Assembly (NCBI GenBank): GCA_964403075.1
Contig: CAYOEV010000007.1
Span: forward strand, 1-64,000
Length of the DNA stretch: 64,000 bases
Direction: 5' to 3'
Source of the DNA: CAYOEV01 sp964403075
Lineage (GTDB): Bacteria > Bacteroidota > Bacteroidia > Cytophagales > Cyclobacteriaceae
The notes beneath the pieces are model-generated. The model was given only the letters and a program-made list of their open reading frames with translations, had not been told where the DNA came from and ran no database searches. The translations under genes and the position numbers were made by a program. Within the stretch, counting starts at the first letter, position 1. Every line of letters starts with the position of its first letter. Below, in pieces: positions 51,846-61,936 of this stretch.

Positions 51846-52012
51846 TTTGGTTCCAGTTTGTTTACTGCTTAGCTAAAATCACCTAAATAGAGAGATAAGA
51901 TAAATTTTGGTGGTTTTAATTCTGCTAATTTTGAATAAAAAGGTGTTGGTTCAAATTTGATGAATTTAAGATTTGACAATTCACTTTTTACGACGTTTAA
52001 ATAATCACATTA

Positions 52013-53125
52013 ATGAAAATAATTATAAAAATATTTCTTTTATTATTCATTGTGGGGTGTAGCTCAGACGATGATACTACTAATATTGATCCTATCGATA
52101 ATTTTGATCGATCTGTAATTCTGGTCAATTGGGCAGATAATATCATCACGCCTGCTTATCAAGATTTGGATGCTAAACTTCAAAGTTTAGTGGACGATAA
52201 GGAAGCGTTTATTGCAGACCCTAATTCTTCTAATCTTCAAACCTTAAGGGTATCTTGGGAAGAGGCTTACAAAGTCTGGCAACATGTCGAGATGTTTAAT
52301 GTAGGAACGGCCGAAAGCTCAAATTATATCTTTCAAATGAATGTGTATCCTACCAATGTCAATGACATTCAAAATAACATTGATACGCAAGACTATGACC
52401 TTGCAAGTGTGAATAACAATGATGCGGTAGGTTTTCCTGCGTTAGAATACATGTTGTTTGGATTGGCGGAAACAGATACGGAGATTCTGAATTTGTATGC
52501 CACATCAACGGATGCTGACAATTATAAAGCTTACTTATCGGATTTGACTGACAGAATGGAAACCATAACCCAAACGGTTTTAACTGATTGGACGAATGGT
52601 TTTAGAGATAGCTTCGTGGCCAATACGGAAAATTCACCTACTGGTTCGCTTAATTTGTTGGTGAATGATTTTATATTCTATTATGAAAAAGGATTCAGAG
52701 CTAACAAATTTGGTATTCCTGGCGGGGTATTTTCGACGACTTCCCTTCCTGACCGCGTGGAAGCTTTGTACCATGGTGATTTCTCTAAAACTTTGGCTTT
52801 AGAAGGTTTAGAAGCCATTCAAAATTTCTTTAATGGTAGATCTTATAGCGATGGTACTGATGGGGAAAGCTTGGACGATTATCTTGATTTTCTCAACACC
52901 ATTAAAGAGGGCGAAGATTTGAGTACGCTCATCAACAATCAATTCGATGAAGCGGAAACCAAAATCAATACGTTAGATGACAGCTTTGAATACCAGGTGG
53001 AAACCAACAACGTCGCCATGACCGAAACTTTTGATGTGATTCAATTGGGGGTGGTTTTGCTTAAGGTTGATATGCTTCAAGCACTGGATATCAGCGTTGA
53101 TTTCGTTGACGCGGATGGTGATTAG
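52013..53125 (+). CDS. Imelysin (peptidase M75-like) lipoprotein
   Basis: A 370-residue imelysin-family lipoprotein with signal peptide, lipobox IVGC and acidic SSDDDT after the cysteine. The imelysin GxHxxE motif appears as GFPALEYMLFG, with His replaced by Pro as in many Bacteroidota members. The two-fold helical repeat is seen in the WEEAYKVWQHVE and later segments. Imelysin-like proteins (IrpA, EfeO relatives) are tied to iron uptake and are probably not peptidases. The gene is A/T-rich, preceded by 167 bases of A/T-rich spacer, and followed by a strong hairpin. Confidence 0.9.
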   Translation: MKIIIKIFLLLFIVGCSSDDDTTNIDPIDNFDRSVILVNWADNIITPAYQDLDAKLQSLVDDKEAFIADPNSSNLQTLRVSWEEAYKVWQHVEMFNVGTAESSNYIFQMNVYPTNVNDIQNNIDTQDYDLASVNNNDAVGFPALEYMLFGLAETDTEILNLYATSTDADNYKAYLSDLTDRMETITQTVLTDWTNGFRDSFVANTENSPTGSLNLLVNDFIFYYEKGFRANKFGIPGGVFSTTSLPDRVEALYHGDFSKTLALEGLEAIQNFFNGRSYSDGTDGESLDDYLDFLNTIKEGEDLSTLINNQFDEAETKINTLDDSFEYQVETNNVAMTETFDVIQLGVVLLKVDMLQALDISVDFVDADGD

Positions 53126-53152
53126 CAGAAAGAGGATATTTTAATTCAAACC

Positions 53153-53183
53153 AAAGGGATTTTCAGTATTGAAAATCCCTTTT
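53153..53183 (+). terminator. Strong hairpin between imelysin and HTTM genes
   Basis: Perfect 13-bp stem AAAGGGATTTTCA (53153-53165) and TGAAAATCCCTTT (53170-53182) with a GTAT loop and a final T. It begins 28 bases after the imelysin stop, and the HTTM ATG (53190) starts only 8 bases after the stem, so the hairpin also covers where that gene's ribosome site would be. Confidence 0.75.
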
Positions 53184-53189
53184 ATACTC

Positions 53190-54554
53190 ATGCTGCGCTT
53201 AATAAATTCATATTTACAGCAATCAGTTTCTGCCGGCCCATTGGCGGTGTTTAGGATCGGATTTGGTATAATGATGCTCATCAGTATCATTAGGTTTTGG
53301 AGTTATGGTTGGATAGAAAAACTCTACATCGAGCCTCAATTTCATTTTTCTTATTATGGGTTTGAATGGGTAAAACCGCTTGGCGGTTGGACCTATCTTA
53401 TTTTTTTCTTGTGTGGTCTATCCGCTTTGTTTGTGGCGCTGGGTTTCAAGTATCGACTGTCTATCATCTTGTTCTTTATGAGTTTCACTTACATTGAGCT
53501 CATGGACAAAACTACCTATCTCAACCATTATTATTTCATTAGCGTGCTGAGTTTTCTACTCATCTTCTTACCGGCAAATGCTTATTTCTCAGTGGATAAC
53601 ATATTGCAAAAAAAGATTTTTGTAACCATTCCAAAGTGGACCACTGATGCCATAAAGTTACTTTTAGCAATTGTGTATTTTTATGCTGGTTTGGCAAAAA
53701 TTAATTCCGATTGGTTGTTTAAAGCAATGCCTTTAAAAATATGGTTGCCTTCAAAATATGATTTGCCATTAATCGGTGAAAACTTAATGCAACAAGAATG
53801 GTTTCATTATGCGATGAGTTGGGGCGGGTTACTCTACGACTTGTTAATTCCATTTCTACTTCTTTATCGGAAAACCAGGGTATTTGCCTTTGCTTTGGTG
53901 GTATTTTTTCATGTGTTTACACGGGTACTCTTTCCGATTGGTATGTTTCCTTACATCATGATTGTGGGTAGTTTGATATTTTTTGACGCTCAAGTTCATA
54001 TTAAAATTATTAAGGTAATTAAGTCATTTTTTGGATTTATTAATAGTAGTATTCAAAAGTTTCCAACGGCATATTACAGGTATACTTATCAGCAAATAGT
54101 GTTTCCATTTATAGTCTTGTTATTTGTATTTCAGTTAATATGGCCGTTTAGGTACATGTTATATCCCGGCGAATTATTTTGGCACGAACAGGGTTATCGA
54201 TTGTCCTGGCGAGTCATGCTGATGGAAAAACGTGGTTACGCCAATTTTAAAGTCATTAATCCTGTTAAAGGCACTTATTTTTATGTGGATAATATGGATT
54301 TTTTAACAGCCTTTCAAGAAAAGCAAATGAGCACACAACCAGATTTTATTTTAGAATATGCACATTTCCTCGGTAAACACTTTCGCTCTCAAGGCCATCA
54401 TCCCATTGAAATATATGTAGAAAGTTATGTAGCGTTAAATGGAAGAAGAAGTCAGGCGTACATAAGTCCAAATGTTAATTTATTAAAACAATACGAATCA
54501 TTCCAGCCTAAACGTTGGATTTTACCTTTCAAAGATGAGATTAAAGGGTTTTAA
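53190..54554 (+). CDS. HTTM domain (vitamin K carboxylase-like) membrane protein
   Basis: A 454-residue polytopic membrane protein with the HTTM (horizontally transferred transmembrane) domain of gamma-carboxylase-like proteins. Family features: GPLAVFRIGFGIMML at the start, the helix pair around DKTTYLNHYYFISVLSFLLIFLPAN, and YFYAGLAKINSDWL. The ATG at 53190 is chosen because the upstream in-frame TTG lies in the hairpin loop. No carboxylation target is evident. It follows imelysin and overlaps the TonB receptor by 20 bases, indicating a shared job, probably in iron uptake. Confidence 0.88.
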   Translation: MLRLINSYLQQSVSAGPLAVFRIGFGIMMLISIIRFWSYGWIEKLYIEPQFHFSYYGFEWVKPLGGWTYLIFFLCGLSALFVALGFKYRLSIILFFMSFTYIELMDKTTYLNHYYFISVLSFLLIFLPANAYFSVDNILQKKIFVTIPKWTTDAIKLLLAIVYFYAGLAKINSDWLFKAMPLKIWLPSKYDLPLIGENLMQQEWFHYAMSWGGLLYDLLIPFLLLYRKTRVFAFALVVFFHVFTRVLFPIGMFPYIMIVGSLIFFDAQVHIKIIKVIKSFFGFINSSIQKFPTAYYRYTYQQIVFPFIVLLFVFQLIWPFRYMLYPGELFWHEQGYRLSWRVMLMEKRGYANFKVINPVKGTYFYVDNMDFLTAFQEKQMSTQPDFILEYAHFLGKHFRSQGHHPIEIYVESYVALNGRRSQAYISPNVNLLKQYESFQPKRWILPFKDEIKGF

Positions 54555-56961
54555 GCAATTTCTGATATGCAGTTTAATAAGCTCAGCAGGTTTTTCGCAA
54601 AAACAAATTTCGGGATATGTGAAGAATAGCAATCAAGACCCTTTAAATGGTGTAGAGGTCTACGATAAATACAAAGGTCTGCTTGCTCAAACCAATCATA
54701 AAGGCTTTTTTGAGTTTGTGACCAATAAAGATGATTTGACGTTGGTATTTTATTCTTTTGAACATGATATTAAAGAAGTCAACGTCAGGGCAGATACCTC
54801 ACAAAGTTTGACTGTGACCTTAGATGTTTTCTCCTTCGAGCTTTCTGAAGTGGAAATCATCGCCCAAAAAGAAAGAGTTTTTGAATTGCAAAGACTTAAG
54901 GATGTAGAAGGCACAGCAATATATGCCGGAAAAAAAACAGAGGTGATTCAAGTGGATCGATCTATGTCAAATCTGGCCGCTAACAATGCGAGACAAATCT
55001 ACAGTCAAATTGCCGGTCTTAACATTTATCAAAATGATGATGCCGGCCTACAATTGAACATCGGTGGTCGTGGACTTGATCCTACACGAACAGCGAATTT
55101 CAATGTGCGACAAAACGGCTACGACATCAGCGCCGATGCCTTGGGTTATCCTGAAAGTTATTACACGCCAGCTTCTGAAGGTTTAGAGCAAATTCAAATC
55201 ATCAGGGGTGCTGCGTCTTTACAATATGGTACCCAATTTGGCGGGCATATCAATTTTAAAATGAAAAGCCCAAACCCTAATAAATCGGTTGAGGTCATTA
55301 CAAGAAATACAGGCGGGAGTTATGGGCTTTATAGCAATTTCACCAGTGTAAGTGGCACGAAAGACAAGTTGAGTTACTATACCTATGTCAATTACAAACG
55401 TGGTGATGGTTTCAGACCCAACTCGGAATATGAATCCATCAATAGCTTCTCACATTTTGGGTATAAGTTCAATGAAAATACCAAAATCACAGGTGAAATT
55501 ACTTACATGAATTACCTCGCCCAGCAAGGCGGTGGTTTAACCGACGACATGTTTGCTGAAGACCCATTTCAGAGCAATCGTGAGCGCAATTGGTTTGATG
55601 TAGACTGGTTGTTGTACAATCTAAAAATGGAACATGATTTTTCAAAGCAAACTCACTTTAGTTTTAGTTTTTTTGGTCTGAATGCCCAGCGTAGTGCTTT
55701 GGGTTTTAGAACCAATAGGGTAGACCAAATTGATCCCATCCAGGAAAGAGATTTGATTGTCAGTGACTTTAGTAATTTTGGATTTGAAACCAGATTGCTT
55801 CGTGAGTACGACGTTTTTGGTAAGGGTGCTACCTTGCTAATTGGGTCAAAATTTTATAGATCGGATAATCAAGAGCGACAAGGACCGGGTTCGGATGGTT
55901 TTGATGACGATTTTAGTTTTAGAACCGAAGAGTTTCCCAATTATCCGAACCAATCGCAATTTGATTTGCCGAATACCAACGTGGCGGTATTTGGTGAAAA
56001 CATATTTTATTTAAATGATAAATTTTCAGTAACACCAGGTGTAAGGTTAGAATATATTAAAACGGAAAGCGACGGATTTTTTAAACAAATTAACACCGAT
56101 GCGGCAGGAAATGTGATCAACGATCAAACCATCCAAGCTAGAAGAACCTTTGATCGTTCCTTTGTCCTTGTCGGCTTAGGTCTGAGTTTCAAGCCAAGTG
56201 ATCATGTAGAAGTCTATGGAAACATTTCTGAAAACTACCGTTCAGTAACCTTTTCTGATATCAACATCAACAATCCTGCTTTTGAAGTTGATCCCGGTAT
56301 AACCGATGAAGAGGGTTTTACCGGAGACATTGGCTTGAGAGGCAATATAAGTAATCTTTTGTCATATGACTTGGGAGTGTTTACGTTGTCTTATCAGGAC
56401 AGAATCGGATTCATACAGCGGGTTCGGGACGATAACCGCATCGTTAGTCAACGCACGAACGTCGGTAATGCGCTCATTTACGGATTTGAGTCGCTGTTTT
56501 ATTTTAAAGTTTTAAATATTAGTTCAGCTTATCGATTTGACATTTTTGTCAATACGTCATTTATCCAATCCGAATATACCGAATCGGCACAGGCATCAAT
56601 AACAGGAAATATTGAAGGTAATGAAGTAGAATTTGTACCTGAACTTAACTTGAAAACTGGTTTTGTGTTTTATTATAAGGATTTTGGGGCGAGACTTCAA
56701 TACACTTATTTGTCAGACCAGTTTTCTGATGCGGGTAATTCTACATCTCCTAATTTGAGTGGCGTGATTGGACAATTGCCAGCATATAATATTCTGGATG
56801 TTTTTATGTCTTATCAGTACAAACAGTTTAAATTAGAAACCGGCATTAACAATCTTCTCGATGAAGCCTACTTCACAAGACGAGCCACAGGATATCCCGG
56901 TCCAGGTATTATTCCATCTGCTCCTCGTAATTGGTATGCGACGCTACAGGTTAAATTTTAG
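54535..56961 (+). CDS. TonB-dependent receptor, FecA-like
   Basis: An 808-residue outer membrane receptor. Signal peptide (about 1-21, GFSQ), carboxypeptidase-like domain (about 23-105), plug (about 125-250, with QIYSQIAGLNIYQNDDAGLQLNIGGRG shortened in family terms, and IRGAASLQYGTQFGG), then a barrel ending in WYATLQVKF. It resembles ferric-dicitrate type receptors, so iron transport is the likely role, as context with imelysin suggests. Its ATG overlaps the HTTM gene by 20 bases. Composition is as A/T-rich as the cassette's other genes and unlike the TonB gene at 22706. Confidence 0.92.
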   Translation: MRLKGFKQFLICSLISSAGFSQKQISGYVKNSNQDPLNGVEVYDKYKGLLAQTNHKGFFEFVTNKDDLTLVFYSFEHDIKEVNVRADTSQSLTVTLDVFSFELSEVEIIAQKERVFELQRLKDVEGTAIYAGKKTEVIQVDRSMSNLAANNARQIYSQIAGLNIYQNDDAGLQLNIGGRGLDPTRTANFNVRQNGYDISADALGYPESYYTPASEGLEQIQIIRGAASLQYGTQFGGHINFKMKSPNPNKSVEVITRNTGGSYGLYSNFTSVSGTKDKLSYYTYVNYKRGDGFRPNSEYESINSFSHFGYKFNENTKITGEITYMNYLAQQGGGLTDDMFAEDPFQSNRERNWFDVDWLLYNLKMEHDFSKQTHFSFSFFGLNAQRSALGFRTNRVDQIDPIQERDLIVSDFSNFGFETRLLREYDVFGKGATLLIGSKFYRSDNQERQGPGSDGFDDDFSFRTEEFPNYPNQSQFDLPNTNVAVFGENIFYLNDKFSVTPGVRLEYIKTESDGFFKQINTDAAGNVINDQTIQARRTFDRSFVLVGLGLSFKPSDHVEVYGNISENYRSVTFSDININNPAFEVDPGITDEEGFTGDIGLRGNISNLLSYDLGVFTLSYQDRIGFIQRVRDDNRIVSQRTNVGNALIYGFESLFYFKVLNISSAYRFDIFVNTSFIQSEYTESAQASITGNIEGNEVEFVPELNLKTGFVFYYKDFGARLQYTYLSDQFSDAGNSTSPNLSGVIGQLPAYNILDVFMSYQYKQFKLETGINNLLDEAYFTRRATGYPGPGIIPSAPRNWYATLQVKF

Positions 56962-56996
56962 GTTTGATGTTATTGATCTAAGTTGAAAATTTCAGC

Positions 56997-58136
56997 TTAC
57001 CCAATGGCTTGATGTAGGTCTGCAACCAGGTCTTCGGCATCCTCGAGCCCCACACTGATTCGAATCAATGTGTCTGTGAGTCCCCTGGCTATGCGTTGGT
57101 CCCTTGGGATGGAAGCGTGCGTCATGCTGGCGGGGTGGCCAATGAGTGACTCCACACCGCCAAGAGATTCTGCCAGGCTAAACAATTTCACATTTTCCAA
57201 TACTTGGAATGCTTTTTCCTGGCTATCGGATTTTAGCACAAAAGAAATCATACCACCAAAGTCTTTCATTTGTCTTTTGGCGACCTCGTGATTTTCATGT
57301 GTTTCAAATCCTGGCCAGTACACCTTATCTACTTTGGGGTGGTCGGCTAGAAAATTGGCTATGATTTTGCCGTTGTAGCAATGTCTGTCCATACGTACAT
57401 GCAGGGTTTTGATTCCACGCAGCACCAAGAAGCAATCCTGAGGGCCGGGTACCGCGCCACTGGCGTTTTGAATGAAAGCAAACTGCTCGTCCAGCTGTGG
57501 ATCGTTGGTGGCCAAAAAACCCATGATGACATCCGAATGACCTGCGATAAATTTAGTAACCGAGTGCATCACTACGTCTGCCCCAAGGTCTAAAGGATTT
57601 TGTAAGTAAGGGGAAGCGAAGGTGTTGTCCGCAACGGTAAGCACATTCCTTTTTTTGGCGATAGCAGTAATGGCGGTGATGTCCACGATATTCATCATCG
57701 GGTTGGTTGGGGTCTCTATCCAGACCAATCGTGTACGATCGTTCATGACCGCCTCCACTGCTTTACGGTCGCGCATGTCTACGAAGTGAAACTTGATTCC
57801 AAAGCGTTCAAAAATCTTCGTGAACAACCGGTAGGTACCACCGTACAAGTCATCTGAGCTAATCACTTCATCCCCGGGGGAGAGGGTTTTCAAAATGGTT
57901 TCAGTAGCACTCATTCCGGAGGCAAAAGCCCGACCGAATTTCGCATTTTCCAATGCTGCGAGGTTAGTCTCTAGTACCGTACGGGTGGGATTCTGCGTAC
58001 GCGCATATTCATAACCCTGGTGGTTACCGGGTGATTTTTGCACATAGGTAGAAGTTTGATAAATGGGTGTCATGATGGCTCCTGTAGAAGGATCTGGCAG
58101 GATGCCAGCATGAAGGGCTTTGGTTCCGAATTTCAT
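56997..58136 (-). CDS. Cystathionine gamma-synthase/lyase family PLP enzyme
   Basis: A 379-residue cytoplasmic PLP enzyme of the trans-sulfuration family. Family motifs: YEYARTQNPTR near residue 42, the SGMSATETIL region, WIETPTNPMM, the PLP lysine in HSVTKFIAGHSD (about 195), and SLGGVESLIGHPASMTHAS near the C-terminus. The sequence does not separate gamma-synthase (methionine synthesis) from gamma-lyase (cysteine formation). Single gene; composition returns to the non-cassette type. Confidence 0.92.
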   Translation of the reverse strand: MKFGTKALHAGILPDPSTGAIMTPIYQTSTYVQKSPGNHQGYEYARTQNPTRTVLETNLAALENAKFGRAFASGMSATETILKTLSPGDEVISSDDLYGGTYRLFTKIFERFGIKFHFVDMRDRKAVEAVMNDRTRLVWIETPTNPMMNIVDITAITAIAKKRNVLTVADNTFASPYLQNPLDLGADVVMHSVTKFIAGHSDVIMGFLATNDPQLDEQFAFIQNASGAVPGPQDCFLVLRGIKTLHVRMDRHCYNGKIIANFLADHPKVDKVYWPGFETHENHEVAKRQMKDFGGMISFVLKSDSQEKAFQVLENVKLFSLAESLGGVESLIGHPASMTHASIPRDQRIARGLTDTLIRISVGLEDAEDLVADLHQAIG

Positions 58137-58239
58137 GGAGATATGGGTTGACAGTCAAAAGGTGAACAAATTTGAACACCTTAGTGCTCTTAACAAAATC
58201 TGGTCAAATAAGGTCCTTACATCCGTAGACCTTGTGCAT

Positions 58240-59838
58240 TTAGGCTTTCTTAAAAAAAGCGTCCATTTCCTTTTCAATATCCGCGTCTGCCAAATAATTC
58301 GGCGAGAGCGATGGTTGCCCGGGTAGGTTTTCCACATGTAAGGTTTGGGTAGGGAAAGCAAAGTGTACACCCATCTTTTCTGCCAGTTGCATGATCTGTA
58401 GCAGGATTTCATGACGGGTCTTCAACTCCTGTCCCCAGTCAGGCGCTTCGATAAATATGTAAAACATGATGTCTAAAGAATGGCTGCCCATGTTATTGAA
58501 ATAAATGTGGAAATTATCTTTGTTGGTCATAGGGTGGCTGAGGTGAATTTTTCTTAACCCTTCGACAAAACTTTGCACCAATCCAGGCGGCGTGTCATAA
58601 GTGAGCGCCAAGGTGGTATAAAACCTGCGGTACTTACGTAACCCGTGGTTGTCGATGGTCTGGTCGGCCAACTTACCATTGGGAATGTACATCACAGAAT
58701 TTCTGAATGTCCGTACCCTTGATGACCGAAACCCCACTTCTTCAACGGTTCCGTCCACATCATTTGATGTAATCCAATCGCCGATTTGAAAAGGTTTATC
58801 TACGAATATCATCAGCGAGCCAAAAAAGTTTTTGATAGTATCCTGGGCGGCCAGAGCAAATGCCAAGCCCCCAATAGACAGGCCGGTAAGTAGCGGCAAT
58901 ATGGGCACATCCAGTGCCTGGAGAATAAACAATAATCCAATGATGACGACAAAGGTTTTTAATGTTTTACGTAGTAGTGGTACTAGTTGGTCATCCAGTG
59001 TGCTTTCGGTTTTTTCGGCCAACTGCATGAGGATCATTGTAAAAATGTTTACAAAACGAAATGCAATGATGGTTGCAAACAGCGGAACAAGGATGTGCAA
59101 TGCAGTGACCACGTATTGTGATATTTCTGCGGGGAGTTGCAAAACTGGAATAAAGAGGTTGAGCAGCAAGATGATAATGAACAGGCTCGTTGGGCGGGCC
59201 AGTGGAAGCAAGCCTTCGCCTGAGCGATGTCCTGCGCGCATGAGTGCTTTTCGAATAAATATTTCAGAAAATACAGTAAAAATCTTGTAGGTAACTGCAC
59301 TTATTAGGGCAAGCAAGAGAATGGCTACATATTGATAGGCAAATAATCCAAAATACTTTCTGGATCCTAGACGTGGCAACCATTCCAAGAGGATGTCGGA
59401 GCCAAATTTAAAGGTCTCTTCATGCGCTTGCGCGATGCCACGCATGGCGGCATCTGAAAATACCCACTCATGGGTACTAGGCCGTTTCAACAAATAAACG
59501 TCTGGTAATTGTTTATCCACAACGTAGCGGTGTTTGTTGATGGTGGAGTCGAAATAATTGCTGGATTTGGGTATTTCATCCATGAACAAGTAGATGCCAT
59601 TACCATCTAGCACCTGTTTGAATTCTATGGCAGCCTTTTTGGCTCGCTCCAACCCACGTCTTTTGGGATTGAAGGGCTGCGCTGCCAGAGAATCGTTGTA
59701 GTGTTCAGGCTGGAGGTAGTGGAGCGTGGTCCAGAGACTCTTATACGGTGAGCTTAAGTCTACCGTATCCTGGTCATCGATTTGAGCGTTGGTATCTGAA
59801 CAAATGAAAAAAAGAACAATGAATAACCAGCGTTGCAT
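58240..59838 (-). CDS. MscS family mechanosensitive channel
   Basis: A 532-residue channel of the small-conductance family with an extended N-terminus. Signal peptide (about 1-18), periplasmic region (about 20-165), five or so membrane helices (about 168-330), then the MscS beta domain (about 340-400, with FVDKPFQIGDWI, VEEVGFRSSRVRTFRNSVMYIPNG) and an alpha/beta C-terminal domain. The pore helix region GGLAFALAAQDTIKNFFGSLMIF is intact. It relieves turgor during osmotic downshift. Transcribed alone, divergent from the M3 peptidase gene. Confidence 0.92.
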   Translation of the reverse strand: MQRWLFIVLFFICSDTNAQIDDQDTVDLSSPYKSLWTTLHYLQPEHYNDSLAAQPFNPKRRGLERAKKAAIEFKQVLDGNGIYLFMDEIPKSSNYFDSTINKHRYVVDKQLPDVYLLKRPSTHEWVFSDAAMRGIAQAHEETFKFGSDILLEWLPRLGSRKYFGLFAYQYVAILLLALISAVTYKIFTVFSEIFIRKALMRAGHRSGEGLLPLARPTSLFIIILLLNLFIPVLQLPAEISQYVVTALHILVPLFATIIAFRFVNIFTMILMQLAEKTESTLDDQLVPLLRKTLKTFVVIIGLLFILQALDVPILPLLTGLSIGGLAFALAAQDTIKNFFGSLMIFVDKPFQIGDWITSNDVDGTVEEVGFRSSRVRTFRNSVMYIPNGKLADQTIDNHGLRKYRRFYTTLALTYDTPPGLVQSFVEGLRKIHLSHPMTNKDNFHIYFNNMGSHSLDIMFYIFIEAPDWGQELKTRHEILLQIMQLAEKMGVHFAFPTQTLHVENLPGQPSLSPNYLADADIEKEMDAFFKKA

Positions 59839-59902
59839 ACTATTTGGAACTCCTTTAAAGTGATAATCAGTTGCGTAACTTTATTGACAAAAGTAAAAAT
59901 TG

Positions 59903-61936
59903 ATGAACCCACTTCTCAAACCTTTTGATACCCTTTTTGAGATTCCGCCATTTTCTCTTATCGAATCTGACCACTTTTTGCCAGCTATCACACATTGGGT
60001 AGCGGAAGCCAGGAAAGAAATAGCGGCCATCACTGACCAATCCGAAGCACCTACTTTTGACAATACCATAGTGGCCCTGGAGCGGGCAGGTGAGGGATTG
60101 GGTAGGGTATCGTCCATCTTATTTAATTTGAATGCTGCTGACACGAACGAGTACATTCAGGAGCAGGCGCAGCAGGTTTCGCCGGTGCTCACAGAGTTTG
60201 ATAACGAAATCACTCAGAATGTAACACTTTTCAACCGTATCAAAGAGGTGTATGCGTCTAGATCGGCATTGTCACTGAACGATGAACAGCAAATGCTCCT
60301 GGAAAAAACTTACAAGCGCTTTGTAAGGAATGGTGCTTTGTTGGACGAATCAGCCAAAAACCGGCTTAAATCGATACACGTGAAACTGGCGCGCCTATCG
60401 CTTACTTTCGGCGAAAATCTGCTGGCAGAAACCAACGATTTTGTTTTGGTTATTGAAAATGAACAGGAACTGGATGGTCTGCCAGAAGACGTCATCCAGC
60501 GCGCAGCCGAAGAGGCAAAGGATCGGAAGGTCGATGGCTGGGCCTTTACTTTACAAGCTCCCAGTTTTACGCCCTTTATGAAATATGCGCGTAACCGAAA
60601 CCACAGAGAGACCATGTACCGCGCCCACATGAGCAAAAGTTTTAATGCCAATGAATGGAACAATGAAAAAATCATTGAAGAGGTGATAAAACTAAGGCAT
60701 GAGAAGGCTGTCTTACTTGGATATCCAAACTACGCGGCCTTTGTTTTGGAGGAACGTATGGCGCAGTCTGAGGATAAGGTGAGGGACCTTTTTAACGAAC
60801 TTTATCAGATTGCCAAACCAAAAGCAGAGGCTGAAGTTGAGGAAGTCAGGAAATTCATGAAGCAGCTTGGGATCTCACATGAATTGCAAAAATGGGATTG
60901 GAGCTTTTACAGTGAGCAACTAAAAAAAGCCAAATTTGACTTTGACGACGAACGCTTAAAACCTTATTTCAAACTGGAAAAGGTTATAAAGGGAGTATTC
61001 CAAACGGCTGAGCGCTTGTACCAAATTCGCTTTGTACCGAATGAAAATGTCGAGAAGTACTATGAAAACGTGCAGGTATATGAGGTGTTTGACACACAAA
61101 CTGACCAATTGCAAGCCATTTTCATGGCTGATTTTTTCCCCAGGAAAGGAAAAAGGGGTGGCGCCTGGATGACCAGTTTTCGCAATGCCTATAGGGTCGA
61201 GGGTATAAGAACGATTCCGCAGGTAAGTATTGTCTGTAATTTTACTCCATCCACACCTGCGAGCCCGTCCTTACTGAAATTCGATGAAGTATTGACGCTG
61301 TTCCATGAGTTTGGACATGCCCTGCATGGCATGTTGGGAAATACACAATATGAGAGTCTTTCCGGCACCAGTGTTTATTGGGATTTTGTAGAACTTCCAT
61401 CACAAATCATGGAAAACTGGTGTTATGAGAAGTCGTGTCTCGATCTCTTTGCACGCCACTACCAAACCGGAGAAGTGATACCTGAAGCGTATGTTGAAAA
61501 AATCATAAAGGCATCTAATTTCCAGGAAGCCTACCAAACGGTCAGGCAAATTGGTTTAGCGGAATTAGACCTGGCTTATCATGCCAGTGACCATCCTGAT
61601 TCTATACAGGTGGAACAAATTGAGGAAAAGATATCCCAGCGTTTTGAAATACTTCCTAAGGTGGAAGGCACCTGTATGAGTACCCATTTCAGTCACATTT
61701 TTGCAGGGGGTTATGCGGCTGGCTACTACAGTTACAAATGGTCCGAGGTATTGGATGCTGACGCTTTTGTCATGTTTCGTAAAAATGGTGCGTTCGACCG
61801 AAAAACAGCAGATGCTTTTAAAGAACATATTCTATCGAAAGGAGGCACCGAACATCCAATGACGTTGTACAAAAGATTTAGAGGGCAGGCCCCCTCCACT
61901 TCCGCGTTGATTGAAAGAGCGGGGTTATTGGATTAG
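59903..61936 (+). CDS. M3 family oligopeptidase (Dcp/PrlC-like)
   Basis: A 677-residue zinc metallopeptidase of the M3A group. The zinc motif HEFGHALHG begins at His468 and the third ligand lies in the following helix (YWDFVELPSQIMENW). The N-terminal helical half (1-400) and C-terminal FSHIFAGGYAAGYYSYKWSEVLDADAF are typical of oligopeptidase A and dipeptidyl carboxypeptidase. There is no signal peptide, so it digests peptides in the cytoplasm. The ATG at 59903 is one codon after a TTG. Its 3' end overlaps the convergent response regulator gene by 4 bases. Confidence 0.93.
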   Translation: MNPLLKPFDTLFEIPPFSLIESDHFLPAITHWVAEARKEIAAITDQSEAPTFDNTIVALERAGEGLGRVSSILFNLNAADTNEYIQEQAQQVSPVLTEFDNEITQNVTLFNRIKEVYASRSALSLNDEQQMLLEKTYKRFVRNGALLDESAKNRLKSIHVKLARLSLTFGENLLAETNDFVLVIENEQELDGLPEDVIQRAAEEAKDRKVDGWAFTLQAPSFTPFMKYARNRNHRETMYRAHMSKSFNANEWNNEKIIEEVIKLRHEKAVLLGYPNYAAFVLEERMAQSEDKVRDLFNELYQIAKPKAEAEVEEVRKFMKQLGISHELQKWDWSFYSEQLKKAKFDFDDERLKPYFKLEKVIKGVFQTAERLYQIRFVPNENVEKYYENVQVYEVFDTQTDQLQAIFMADFFPRKGKRGGAWMTSFRNAYRVEGIRTIPQVSIVCNFTPSTPASPSLLKFDEVLTLFHEFGHALHGMLGNTQYESLSGTSVYWDFVELPSQIMENWCYEKSCLDLFARHYQTGEVIPEAYVEKIIKASNFQEAYQTVRQIGLAELDLAYHASDHPDSIQVEQIEEKISQRFEILPKVEGTCMSTHFSHIFAGGYAAGYYSYKWSEVLDADAFVMFRKNGAFDRKTADAFKEHILSKGGTEHPMTLYKRFRGQAPSTSALIERAGLLD

